A stretch of 64,000 bases of DNA, from contig OX638133.1 in assembly GCA_951804985.1 (NCBI GenBank), positions 75,460,367 through 75,524,366 of the forward strand. The letters are read 5' to 3'. The position numbers and the translations under genes are program-made. The notes under the pieces are model-generated. The model was not told where the DNA came from and made no database searches. It was given only the letters and a program-made list of their open reading frames with translations. Below, in pieces: positions 32,603-44,386 of the stretch (its first letter is position 1; each line of letters opens with the position of its first letter). Source of the stretch: Dryomyza anilis (taxonomy: Eukaryota; Arthropoda; Insecta; Diptera; Dryomyzidae).

Positions 32603-35400
32603 TGTATAATTTTGCAGTTTTTTTGTTTTGGGACGATTGTTAATTGTGACGGGCGTTACAATATTTTGGATGAATATAGCAACCATCTGGAATATCTATG
32701 AGACCAAACACTATAATAAATGAATAGATACGACAAAAATCTTTACAAAGTTTCCCAGTTGTGGGTTTGCAAAATAGTTCGTAAAATAACATTTACTATT
32801 TTCTTTGTGACGGGCGTTACAACTCAAAAAGTGAAACTGTTTGGTTAATTGTCAGTACTTTGAACCACTTATCACCAATGCAATGTATTGCATACTTTCG
32901 CAAATAAATTGCCTTTCAAATTGTACTATTCAATTATCTTTCGGATTTAAAACAACCAAACTACAGTGTTTCATATATTGTCTCAATTTTCTACTATAAT
33001 AATTTTGTAAAAAATATTTTAATTTAATTGAGAAAAAAACACATTTGCCATGAATTTTGGTGAATTCTGATCACAGAATATAAAATTAGAGGTATTTCTT
33101 ACCCTAAAAATCAATAAACGGAATCACTAGGTTTAACTTTAATATATCACACCTTGGTAACGTTTTCTGTGGAATGCCCCAAATGGTAAATTAATGTTTG
33201 GAAAAATATTTTTGAGTAATGATGCCAATAGATAGGTGCTTTAAAACATTTAATGGCGTTACATTACTATTTTGTCTTAGGCTTATAAAAAGATATAGCT
33301 TTAAAAACAAAAATATTTGCGTTTCGGTCAGTATGTAGACTCACAAAATCCGTATTTATAATTCAGTCAGTTGTCCAAATCAAAAGATATTTTAAACACG
33401 TTATTATAATTGATCAATAAACTATATGATGGAAAAAAAACTAAATTTTGATAATTTTGAAAGCACTTCAAACTTTAAAATTTGATTTCCCAACATTTTT
33501 AAAAATACACATTTGGCATAACAGTGATGATAATTTTGTATACTCAAAAATTTAATTCTTTGAAAGAGTGTGGAGTAATTTTGGAATATTACAGACGGTT
33601 TATTATCTTACTTTTTTGATTTTTTTCCAACTTTTTAAAAGGATTTTTGATTTAAATTTTTGTTATAGTCATTTTATATAATATAAAAATATTCTTGACT
33701 GCTGCTGGCTGTTGTGTCGTAGATTTTCTTGCAATTTATTTTTACTATGGAAAATTAGTCTGTAAATAACATGTGACAAACCACAGCATGCGTCACAGCA
33801 CTCAGACATCCTACACATTGTTACCTATTTGCCAAACCAAAATCAAAAAAATCACTTGGCTGTTGCGATGCTCCTCGCGATTACCAATTTTGCGTTTTGC
33901 AATTTCTTTTATATCATATACTATAAATATTCTATTTATATTTCTCAGCAAGTGAAGTCTTGTTCCACTCAGTCCCCAAACACTCTACACCAGGCACTTT
34001 GTCAAAAGTTCAGTCTCTATACTTTGACATTTGACTGCCATCCATAGCAGTTGGGGTTCACAACTTCGTTCGCTCTGCACGCTGCAAAAAAGGGCTCTCC
34101 CAAACATAATTTTGCAGGCATTAACATGTATGTTTGGAATTTTATGTAAACATAATATATAATTGACTGATAAATCATTTGTAAACAGGGTTGTACTGAG
34201 ACTTCAACAGTGCTGTATTGAGCTCTGACTTAAATTATAATATCCTGGAAACATTTTAATGTTGCCCCTTAAAATGGAGTATGTTCTAATGGAAACATAA
34301 TAATTACTACATCCGAATAAAATAAATATTTGAACCGAAACATAAATGTGTTCAAACTAAAGCATGATTTTGAACGACCTCAATATAAATATGTTTCCAG
34401 TGAAACATATCAATTGTTTCAGTTCAAAATGTAGTATGTTTGCACAGAAACATATTTAAATATTTTTGGAAAAAAGTCATGAAAATAAAATAAAAATAAA
34501 ATGTTTTTTTTTATTTATTTTTATTAAAAATCTTTAAACATACACAGTGGAAAATTATAATAATAGAAATTATATAAAAAATTTTAAATGCACAAATAAA
34601 TAATTGGTTTTAAACTGCAAGTTCAAGTGGCAGCATCAATGAATGCACAATTGCACCAGCAGACGTTAAACCAGACGATCAGTTACAGTTGGTCTCAGTA
34701 CAGTACATAGCGTAGGCAAGGAATTCACGGAGGCCTTTATAAAAAAACATGCCAAATTCTATTTGAAAATCGAAACACTGATTTTTATTTACTATTACTA
34801 TTAATTTTTTTTATAACACAATTTGTATATTTATTTAATTTACATATAATAAATTTATTACCGACGCGAACACGTTTTCTCAACGAACAACAAAAGACAC
34901 GTACGCAGAAAATGCCGATCACCGAGTGCTCAACGAGTGCCAACTTCGTATACAAGATGAATGTTGCAAGAATACACTTATTTAATTTTTTTTTTGTTTG
35001 TTTTTAAACATCAATATGTTCAAACGATGGCAAATGATGGTGTAGATAGAAAATGCTGCACAACGTTGCCAACTTCGTCAGTCGATGAATTATCGAATTA
35101 AGACTAGCGTTGCGAACATTCGTTGTATTTAGATTTGATTAGCATTTTCTGTGTTTCGAAACATAGTTTTAACCAAGTAAATTGCCAAGAAATACTTTAT
35201 TCAAATGAAATTAAAATTTTATGTTGGTATTGTAACATATTTGTGGTAAATTTGACAGATTTTGCTGTACTATATAATAATGTTTACACGTGAACAAAAA
35301 TAAATAAAAAATCGATTATAATTTAATTACACTTTATTCCTAATACATGTATGGTAATTTCGTATTACTTTTTAATTACATTTAAACATATTCAAACAAA
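32603..35400. other. Non-coding DNA
   Basis: AT-rich overall. A 17-bp direct repeat TGTGACGGGCGTTACAA lies at 32646 and 32807. 34120-34460 has recurrent GAAACATA/TATGTTTC motifs, several as inverted pairs. A GC-richer stretch at 34620-34740 and 34860-34960 has no defensible exon. A few frames of 60-70 codons at 33770-34050 show no domain. Confidence 0.4.
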
Positions 35401-35960
35401 TCTTTTCTATCCGTGTGACTATCCGTCTGTTCATATGTCTGACTGACTGTATGTCTGTCAAACTGGTAGGTTTTCTAGTATGTGTTTCACTTGATGATTC
35501 TAATGCTACTATGTTCTTCATACTTTTAACCCCACACTCGACCGACAGCGTTACCGTCATCTTCACTGAGACGGCGACCGAAACCGCTTCGTTTTATGTT
35601 AGCGTCTAAATCCGGATATTTCACATTTTCTGCACCAAGCACTCGCGTAAAATCGCAACATAAACCTCTGCAGTAGCAACAGCGGCAGCAGCAGAGACAG
35701 AGGCAGCAGCAAGCAACAGCAGCAGAGCGTCAGCCATGTTGGATTTATGGGGGGCAGTCAAAGGAGTCGGAATTTCATGTGCTTGAAGCAAGCTGCACGA
35801 GTAGCGTATAAATATTTATGAGACATCATTATTCGTGGCATGTTGGCTGCTTGCTACCTTCTGCTCATGTTGCTGCTGCTGCTGCTACTGCCTGCTGTTG
35901 TTGTTGTGCATTTTTGTCCTTGTTATATTTTGCGAGATGATTTTGTCTTTAGCTATTTAA
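35401..35960. other. GC-richer block with CAG and CTG repeats
   Basis: A CAG-rich run (35670-35735) and a CTG-rich run (35870-35915) lie about 140 bp apart in opposite sense and could pair. In Drosophila-like genomes such blocks are typical of introns or UTRs of regulatory genes. No frame bounded by splice sites was found. Confidence 0.5.
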
Positions 35961-36488
35961 GGTAAATTAAGCAAGACTTGAAACCATGCGTTCTTATTTA
36001 AGCTCATTTTAAAAATATGTTTTCAGTTAATATATAAAATATAGGGTAAAACCTAAATCGATTTTAAGTAATTTAAAAATAAGTCGTTGAGAAAAATAAA
36101 AAAATAGATATTAATTTTAATTGAAAATAATTTGCATTTATAATAAAATTTTTAATTTTCACTTTATAAGTTTTCACTTTATAGCAAAAAATACAAAACC
36201 GTTGTATTTCAAACAAAGTTTTAAATACAACATTTTGGATATACATATTGCATTTTTAATGAAAACTTTAACTTATGAGGAAATTCTTTGAATTTTTAAA
36301 GTGAAAAATTCATTTTTTGTTATTATTTGAATTTTTCGTTGTACTCAAAAAATTGGATGCAAGTTTCAGTCTCATGGTACGCAATGATTGTATTTTAGGT
36401 ATTTTTAATCAGTAAACAATTAATTGGTTTTTGCATTTTATATACCTTGCTTGTTTGGATTTTGCCACATTTGTTTTTTTTTTTTAAT
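35961..36488. other. Non-coding DNA
   Basis: AT-rich, no feature. Confidence 0.4.
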
Positions 36489-37709
36489 TATACCCTACAC
36501 ATATGAGGTACAGGGTATATTAAGTTTGTGCATATATTGTAACGCCCCTTAGGAGGTGTGTCCGGTATGGAAAAGTATATATATTCTTGATCAGCATCAC
36601 TACCCGAGTCCGTTTAGCCACCCTAGTAGAAATTTTCCCGATGCTCCATCGGGAAATGATCGGGGTTTCGTCAGGTAACCCCTATTAGAGCAAATATGAT
36701 CATTGCTTTGTCATGCCCTTATCATGCTCACCATAGCAGGGTTAACATTATCTAAACAGCCAATGGTCCCGATCAAAGCTACATTAGTTGTTCCTCATAA
36801 AGAAATTTTCATCGGGCAATGATCAGGTTTCAATGAGGTATGATATTTTATTTCATCGGGTATTTGTAGTGCTTTCGTATGCTCATGTTTTAACAAGGCA
36901 ATGGTCAGATAAATAATAATAAACCCTGCTATGGTAAGCATGATAAGGGCATGACAAGGCAATGATCATATTTGCTCTAATAGGGGTTACCTGACGAAAC
37001 CCCGATCATTTCCCGATGGCGCATCGGGCAAATTTCCACTAGGGCCGTCTGTCTGTCCGTCTTGCTGTCCGAATACAGAATAACTTGAGAAATATTGATC
37101 AGAATGAGATGAAATTTTATCTCAATATATTTTAGCCAAAAGTAGGAACTGAGTTTGAAAATGAGCCAAATCGGTCAACGGACACGCCAACCTCCCATAC
37201 AAGTCACTTTTAAATAACTCTTTCGGAACTAATAACTCGAAAAGTATTCAAGATATAGTTATAAAGTTTAAAAGATATTGTCGGAATTCACCTTAAAATA
37301 AGTGGTCCAAAAATGGCGTGATCCGCCCACTTTTTTTTTCATTATTTCCCGGGTTTTCATAGTGGAAATTTGATCCGTAAATTATTAAAATCAAATCTAT
37401 GAAATATTAGCCTTTCAAAATTTTAAATATGGGCGTGGTCCGCCTAATTATATTTTTAAATTTTTTTTTTTTTAGTTTTTTATATTTTATATAATTTTTT
37501 TAATTTATGGGAATATAAGACGTAAATTTCTGATATATGAATAATATTCTGAGGGTGGGGAGGTTCAGCATAATTAAAAACTTTAAAATTAAGGTATGCA
37601 ATTAAGATATCCCACATTAATATCCCCACCAAAGGTGTAGGGTATTCCATAATCGGGCCCGACCGACTATAAAAATCCGCCCCATGTGACCGAACTTTCC
37701 CAACTCGTT
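36489..37709 (-). mobile_element. Mini-me/DINE-1-like element, subfamily A, copy A4 (interrupted by G1)
   Basis: From TATACCCTACACAT (36490) to CCCAACTCGTTT (37698-37709), minus orientation. The element is broken at 36620/37045, exactly at the start of the TCCG/TCTG microsatellite. Joining the flanks would restore the usual order apart from about three bases of the ATGTCCGTC stretch. It retains the segment after the hairpin (37600-37640) that is lost in A2 and A5. Confidence 0.88.
36621..37044. mobile_element. Foldback MITE, family G, copy 1
   Basis: Left end CCCTAGTAGAAATTTTCCCG and right end CGGGCAAATTTCCACTAGGG. The arms run about 120 bp inward (left 36621-36745, right 36922-37044), including CCCGATGnnCCATCGGG, GGGGTTTCGTCAGGTAACCC and TATGATCATTGC, with only a few mismatches. 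Each arm tip is itself a small hairpin (CCCGATGCTCCATCGGG). The 175-bp centre has no frame. It inserted into DINE A4 with no visible target duplication. Confidence 0.88.
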
Positions 37710-37716
37710 TTTCTAT

Positions 37717-38310
37717 TCTGATTGTTTTCTTTCTTCTTTCTTTTTCCTTCCCTTTTCTTTTTCATTTCCTATCCTTTTTCTTTTTCTTTTACAGTTTCTT
37801 TTCTTATCCTTTTTCTTTTCCTTTTCCAGTTTCTTTTCCTGTTTCTCATTCGTTTTCATTTTCTTTTTCTTTTTCTTTTCCATTTACTTTTCCTTTTCCT
37901 TTTCCTTTTCCTTTTCCTTTTCCTTTTCCTTTTCCTTTTCTTTTTCCTTTTCCTTTTCCTTTTTCTTTCCCTTTTCCATTTCCGTTTCCCTTTTCCATTT
38001 CCGTTTCCTCTTCCATTTCTTTTACTTTTTCTTTTCCATTTTTTTTCTTTACGTTTTTCTTTTTCTTTACCTTTTTCTTTTTCTTTTCCTTTTTATTTTT
38101 ATTTTTCGTTTTCTTTTCCTTTTCTTTTTCCTTTCCTTTCCGTTTTTTTTTTTCGTTTCTTTCACCTTTTCCATTTCCGTTTAATTCTCTTATTCCTTAC
38201 CTTTTTCTAGTTAATTTCTCCTTTTTCCTTTTTCTTTTTCATTTTTCTTTTATCGTTTTTTTCTTTTCCTTTTTCCTTTTCCATTTTCCTATTCCTTTTA
38301 CTTATATTTT
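37717..38310 (+). repeat. Polypyrimidine minisatellite (TTTTCC/CTTTTC hexamers)
   Basis: About 590 bp almost purely C and T on the + strand, with the best hexamer run (CTTTTC)n at 37885-37965. It starts directly at the end of DINE A4. The Phe/Leu-rich frame of 162 codons within it is a by-product. Long homopurine/homopyrimidine mirror tracts can form triplex DNA. Confidence 0.95.
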
Positions 38311-39056
38311 TTTACCTTCTTTTTTAGCCAAAACCTTAAGTATAACTGAGAAATTAAATTTCCTTTTAATTGGAAATAGGTTTAAAAATTACATTTTTAG
38401 TAAACATTTTAAATTTTAAAACTGTGTCTCACTGCCATTTTAAATTTAAAACAAGCATTAATCAATGTTATAAAATGAAATACTTTTCATTCGAGTTTTT
38501 CCTGTGCTGACAAATTTAATTAAATAGTTAATTAAAAGTTCATACATTCCATCAACAAGTTCAATTAAATGCCTCATGCGAAACTAAAAGGTAACTCCAG
38601 GATCAGATAACAAAAAGTAGGTCAAAGATTTGGCACAACAGTAACTGACTCGAAATGGAGACTAATTAAAGCAAGGTGAGCAGGACATTAAACATTCAGA
38701 TAAACATTTCAATCACTTTACCAGCTGCACTGTCAAAATTGTGATTCCAAATGAATGGAAAAGAAAATAGTTTGAAATTAAGAAAATTGTTTTGTAGACT
38801 TTATTTTATACTTTAATCTAATTAAAAGGTCCTTTGCAGTGTGTAGATTTGATGATATTACCTAATAAGTACTTATTAAAAAAATGTTAAATAGATATAT
38901 GATTTTTTTTTTATTTTCGATAAAAATAAAAAAAATAAACAAATTATTAAAAATATGTTGAAAACTGGTTACTTATGAACATTATGTTGTATGCATGTAT
39001 TATGCACAATTAAAACAAAAAAAAATGAAAAACATATATATTTATTAAATTTAAAT
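38311..39056. other. Non-coding DNA
   Basis: AT-rich, no feature recognised. Confidence 0.4.
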
Positions 39057-39450
39057 TTATACATCAAAACCACGAAACAAAAACGAAACAAAAAAAAAAA
39101 ACAAAAGCAAAATCAAAAACACAAATCTAAAGCAAGTACCTAAAGCAAATACCAATATCACAAAAACAAACACAAAATCACAAAGCGCAAAACACAAAAC
39201 CATAAGGAGCAACAAACAAAAAACACAAAAAAAGCAAAAACTAAACATAACATGAAAAAGAAGCAAAACAAAAAAGCGCAAAAGCACAAAATCAGAATAA
39301 AAACGGAAACGAAAGCAAAATTAAAAATCGCAAAAGTAAAAGCATAAAATCAAAAATGCATAAACAAAATTAAAAACGCAAAAACAAAATCAAAAACACA
39401 AAATCCAAAAACATTGCCAAAAAAGGAAAAATCAAAACCGAAAGAATAGC
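39057..39450 (+). repeat. A/C-rich low-complexity tract (CAAAAAC/AAAGCA units)
   Basis: Irregular CAAAAACAAAATCAAAAGCA-type sequence like the A/C-rich tracts inside family C elements (44870-44940, 45150-45230). It may be a decayed family C remnant. Confidence 0.6.
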
Positions 39451-39456
39451 AAAGGT

Positions 39457-39566
39457 AGGTGTACCCAATGTTTTTGCGCATGAAGTCAATATTAATTTGA
39501 CCAAAAAGTTTACTTAAGCACGTATACAGTAAAATTGATTTGCAGATGTAAATTTTATATGTATTT
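39457..39566 (+). mobile_element. DINE subfamily B, copy B4, left part
   Basis: Matches B2 from about 24389 (GGTAGGTGTACCGAA) to GAGGTATTTGA (24545-24555), including TTTGACCAAAAAAGTTTACC and AAGCACGTATACA. It stops at the hAT-like inverted end and resumes at 41861. Confidence 0.75.
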
Positions 39567-40029
39567 GAGATGGGAACGTGAGTGAGTTTTGACTGACACG
39601 CACTCACGCTCACGAAAGAATATTTCTAATCACGCACACTCACTCACGGCCTTTTTTGCTCTACTCATACTCACTCACAATCACGTGAGTAAAATTAAGA
39701 TTCAATCACAATCACGCGTGATCACGCGCTTTTCACGTGAATCACGCTGAATCACGTGTTTTATTTGCTATTGTTTGTTGGTGAGATTGGTCGACCGAGC
39801 GTGGCGCCACCAATACAATCAACTTCTTTAAAACACAATAATGATGTTATGATGTTAGGGATTTTGATAAAATATATCTCAATTTTTAACGAAGATGGAA
39901 ATGTGAAAGACCTTCGATGTGCTATAAAGTAAAAATGTGCTTCATATAAAAAAGTAAAAATTGCCTCAAAGAATAATTCTCCGTTAAAGAATTCTTTTAA
40001 AATCTTTGAGAATTGTCGTTATTTGTGAA

Positions 40030-41162
40030 TGTAAGTATGTATGTATGTCTGTATGTTCCGAATAGACGTCTAAACGGCTGAACCGAATTGAATAAAATTT
40101 TGACACAATATGTATGTTGGGTCTGGGCAGAGTATAGGCTATATATAGGTGGGATTGTTGGACTGGGCGTGGCACCTCCCATATATCCGAAAAATTAAAA
40201 ACACATTATATCAGCAATTAGGATAGCAAATTTAATGAAATTTTGGTCAAACTCTACGGGGAAGAATTCTACGGAAAATAATTCTACCGGGAAGAATTCT
40301 ACGGGAAAACGTTCTACGGGGAAGATATAAATAACGAGTTGGGAAAGTTAGGTCACATGGGTAAGTTCGGTCACATGGGGCGGATTTTTATAGTCGGTCG
40401 GGCCCGACTATGGAATACCCTACACCTTTGGTGGGGATATTAACCCTCAGAATATTATTCATATATCAGAAATTTACGTCTTATATCCCCATAATTTAAA
40501 AAATTTATATAAAGTATAAAAAACTAAAAAAACTAATTGGGCGAACCACGCCTATATTTAAAATTTTGAAAGGCTAATATTTCATACATTTGATTTTAAT
40601 AATTTACGGATCAATTTTCCACTATGAAAACCCGGGAAATAATGAAAAAAAAATTTGGCGGATCACGCCCATTTTTGGACCACATATTTTTAGTTGAATT
40701 ATAACAATACGTTTTAAATTTTATAACTATACCTTAAATACTTTTCGAGTTATTAGTTCCGAAAGAGTTATATAAAAGTGACTTGTATGGGAAGTGGGCG
40801 TGTCCGTTGACCGATTTGGCTCATTTTCAAACTCAGTTCCTACTTTTGGCTAAAATATATTGAGACGAAATTTCATCGCATTCTGATCAGTATTTCTCAA
40901 GTTATTCTGTATTCGGACAGCAAGACAGCAAGACAGCAAGACAGCAAGACGGACAGACAGACAGACAGACGGACATGGCTAAACGGACTCGGGTAGTGAT
41001 GCTGATCAAGAATATATATACTTTACAATATATGCACAAAGTTAATATACCCTGTACCTCATAGGTGTAGGGTATAATAAAAATGTTCTTTATAATAATA
41101 AAATCACTACATATCCTTGCATTCACAAAATCTTGGCACGAGTCGTGCACGGGTCCAGCTAG
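40030..41162 (-). mobile_element. Family C element, copy C3 (split by DINE A5)
   Basis: On the minus strand it starts CTAGCTGGACCCGTGCACGA (41162), then the TGAATGCAAGGATAT-type segment, DINE A5, then about five GAATTCTTCCCCGTAGA units (40251-40325). The module with GCCACGCCC (40170) and GTTCAGCCGTTTAGACG (40085-40069) follows, and a TATG repeat. It has no 15-bp minisatellite, unlike C2 and C4. Confidence 0.75.
40333..41076 (+). mobile_element. Mini-me/DINE-1-like element, subfamily A, copy A5 (inside C3)
   Basis: AACGAGTTGGGAAAGTTAGG to GGTGTAGGGTATAA. Its microsatellite repeats the GACAGCAA 8-mer arrangement of A3, so A3 and A5 are close relatives. It lacks the CCATACCGGACACGCC stretch after the core (deletion near 41022). 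Confidence 0.88.
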
Positions 41163-41860
41163 TTATCAATAAAAGAATAGTTCGGGGTAGAATTAACCAG
41201 GGAGAAATAGATTTTTGAAGCAATTTGTTCGGTTACTATATTTATAACTCGACTAAAATCGGGACCCCACACGAACCTCTGGAACAAACTAAAGTTAATA
41301 AACAAAAAGAAGTCAATACACAGTTATCATGTATAGTTAAAATTGAAATTTCAACTTTTTACAAAAATGGGTATATCGAAAAAAAAATGAGTTCCATGAA
41401 CGGTCGTATGAAACCAAGCAAAAACTATTGACATGACCCCACAAAAATTGACTAGCCCATACTTAGTAAGGCGGTTTGCAGGGGTTAGATAAATTGTTGA
41501 CTGAAACCTTGCAACTTATTCTGAGTAATCGGGTGGGTATATGTCGGTCGTAAGAAAGGGTTTGATTTTTATAGTTCTGAAATGTGGGCAGACGCCTTCC
41601 CGAAACCTTCTGAGTTCAAGGGGTGGTCCTACTTATTCTGTAGTTCAGCAAAAATATATAAAACTGAGATGTTTTATTTTATGAAATATTCGACTCACGC
41701 CCACTCACTCACGAAAAATTTGTACTCACGCACACTCACTCACGGTATTTTTTGGTCTATTCACACTCACTCACAATCACGAGAGCAAAATTAGGATTCA
41801 ATCACAATCACGCGTGCTCACGCGTGATTCACGTGAATTTCGCTCACATGCCCATCTCTA

Positions 41861-41970
41861 GTAAGTATACAAGTAATCTAAATTATAATTTTCATTCATC
41901 TAACTGTAAAATTATTTAAGTAGTATGGATTTCAACAGACAAACAGACAGACTACCTTTTTGTTTGTATG
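41861..41970 (+). mobile_element. DINE subfamily B, copy B4, right part
   Basis: Continues B4: GTATACAAGTAATCTAAATTA ... TCATTCATCTAACTG ... GGATTTCAACAGACAAACAG. This matches B2 24623-24720. The core and terminus are missing or decayed beyond 41970. Confidence 0.7.
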
Positions 41971-43532
41971 TCACATATTTATAAAAAAATATCTATACAA
42001 AAACTATGTTTATAACAAGTACAATATATTCAATAATAATTAAAAAAAAATGTAAAATAATGCAATATTTATAGAAAATAGAAAAATATCAAAGAGATAA
42101 TAATCAAATAAGAAAATAATAAACGTACTGTTTAATCTCACTAAAAGTTGTTATTAATTATTATAATTCTGACAAACATATGAATTTATAACTAAACTTT
42201 TTTAATAGAATATTACTGATACTAAAAAAGAATTTAAATATTTAGTAATAAGTTACTATTCATGCAGATATATATAGTTAAAAAAATGTGTATAGTACAC
42301 TTTTACAAAAATTACCTTTTTGTTTACAGCAATCACAATATATTTGGTAACATATAAATATGTATAAATTTATAAAAAATGTTCATATCAAATGCTATGA
42401 TATATTTATTTTTGAGTGAGGAAAATATTAATAAAATATGTTTGCAATAAAATATAATCAGATAAATATGTTTACAGCACACTTCATATTATTGCTACTA
42501 CAATACCAATTATATCCATAATTGTAGTAATCATCATACAATTTAATTATCTATTACCCCATAAAAGAAAGTTTTGAGATATTTGCGCTTAAAGTTTCTG
42601 AATGTCCGTATCTCAAAAAAGAATAAACTAATTTTATTTTTCAAATTTTCTATTAAAATTTAATCTTTTACTTTTATTATGCACTTTTCAAATTTTATTT
42701 AGAGCTCCAAAAATATATAAAATAACTAATTAAAATAAATAATTTATACGCCCTTATTGCATAAAACGAGCAATAAAATTTGGGCATATTGAGTTTTAGA
42801 GATATAATCATTAAATAAATGAAAAAATAAAGATTATTGTGCATAGTCTAGATATACTTATTGATATGAATGGATATAGATTTAAATTACGGTCAAAATG
42901 GCCTAAAACTAAATTGACTCTGTTGAAAACTGACTCTGTAAAAAAATTTAAAATATGAAAAAATATTATTTTTTGTATGGAGATAACGCCCTTATTGCAT
43001 AAAACAACAAAAAAACTTCTTGCAATCGATCTGGGATTTCACAGAATGGTAAAAGGCACTGCTGGGATCATTCGGTGTGAATATTGCAAAAAAGGCGTTA
43101 TGATGCCTAACGACTGTATTGCACCCAACGCGTCAATTATAGTTATTACTTTCCTATACATATTTTTCGAGTTTAGATCAAACAAGTTAGAAACTTCATT
43201 TATTTTGAAATTTAATTTTATTTAAATAACTTTTATCACTTTAGTTAAATCTTTTTTTATATTAATATCAAATAATCATCTTCGATTTAAACTAAAAAAA
43301 ATAAAATTTCAATAATCATATGAAATATTATGTCATTTTTTGTTATAATAGACTGAAATATTTATTTAATCCTAAAAGTCGCTTAATTTCCGGTATATTT
43401 TCAACAACGCCACATAATTTTTGCAACATAAAAAGATTGCATTAAATTATATACCTTCATTTTTTACACAACTGATATAAAAAAGAAAAATGTGAAAATT
43501 GTGATTGAATCATTTTATTAGATTGCGTCATG
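41971..43532. other. Non-coding DNA
   Basis: AT-rich. The phrase ACGCCCTTATTGCATAAAAC occurs at 42749 and 42986, a 20-bp perfect direct repeat 237 bp apart. An 82-codon frame begins right after the second copy but has no recognisable domain or splice context. Confidence 0.4.
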
Positions 43533-44329
43533 TTAATCAGCCTGATGCTGTGATTGTGGTCGTTGGTTGGTTGATGTTGTTGTTGTTGTTGTTATTGGTG
43601 TTGGATACGGTGATGGGTGCAGGGTCCTGAAGCAACACTTGCTGTAATAACACAAACTAAGCTGCATATACATACACTTAAGCACATATACACACACATA
43701 TATACAAATACTTATACAAAACTGTTGAGCACATACTTTGATGCTGAAGTGCACTTGTATTAAAACATCTGGTACCATGGGAAGAATGGGACGAATAAAA
43801 TTATTAACAAAAAATTAAAGAAAAAAATTTGCAAGTTTTAGTTCAAATAGACTAAAATCATGATAGGAAGAATGGATACATTTATTTCAAATAAATAAGA
43901 ATTTAACATTTTTTATTGTACCCGTTCCTACCCTATACCATAAATTGAAACGCATATTCAAGTCGATCCAACTAACTACCTCGCTACTTTGAGTTGAACA
44001 TATAAGCTATACGTACAATAATAACATACCATACCATAATTTATGACTAATGTGGGTAATGTTTGTTTGAGGATTTGCAATTTGTGACCCAATAGAAATA
44101 AAAATTTGAATCAAAAAACAAGAACTTGCATTAACATAATTTATATACATAGGGTGGTACGTTGTGGTGTTTAGGAGCCTGATTACTTGGTTCATTTTAT
44201 AAATAAAAAATTCCAGAGTAAGGGTCTATTTAGAATACCCAATGATATACAGGGTGTTTTCAAAATGTTCTTTAGAAAATTGGTATATTTTATTAAACTT
44301 CTACAATTTTTAACACAGGGAAAATCCTA
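43533..44329. other. Non-coding DNA with simple repeats
   Basis: A GTT/GGTT-rich stretch (43557-43602) and a CA/TA-rich stretch (43666-43720). Nothing else recognised. Confidence 0.45.
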
Positions 44330-44386
44330 TTAATATAATAAATCTGTTTGTTCGTTTGTACGTTTGTACGTTTGTACGTTTGTACG

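Larger units (their letters stand above)
39567..41860. mobile_element. hAT-like non-autonomous element, family D, containing C3 and A5
   Basis: The ends are GAGATGGGAACGTGAGTGAG (left) and, as reverse complement, AGAGATGGGCATGTGAGCG (right). Both are followed by ~190-bp subterminal blocks dense in CACTCACG/TCACGTGA motifs (39570-39770; 41690-41850) in inverted relation. An (A/G)AGATGGGC-type end and multiple subterminal motifs are typical of hAT elements. Flanking 8-mers (TATGTATT and TAAGTATA) agree at 6 of 8 positions, compatible with an old 8-bp duplication. The remaining internal sequence, 39771-40030 and 41163-41690, contains no transposase frame. Confidence 0.6.

Noticed and set aside
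32646..32823. LTRs or element ends marked by TGTGACGGGCGTTACAA
   Set aside because: Only a 17-bp direct repeat 160 bp apart, with no TG...CA ends, no further similarity around it and no coding between.
37722..38210. A 162-codon Phe/Leu-rich membrane-like protein
   Set aside because: Translation of a polypyrimidine tract (CTTTTC)n.
42977..43225. An 82-codon frame with two Cys pairs (CEYCKK)
   Set aside because: Considered as a zinc-finger fragment, but only one CxxC is present and no second metal-binding pair. Starts inside a short direct repeat; composition is not exon-like.
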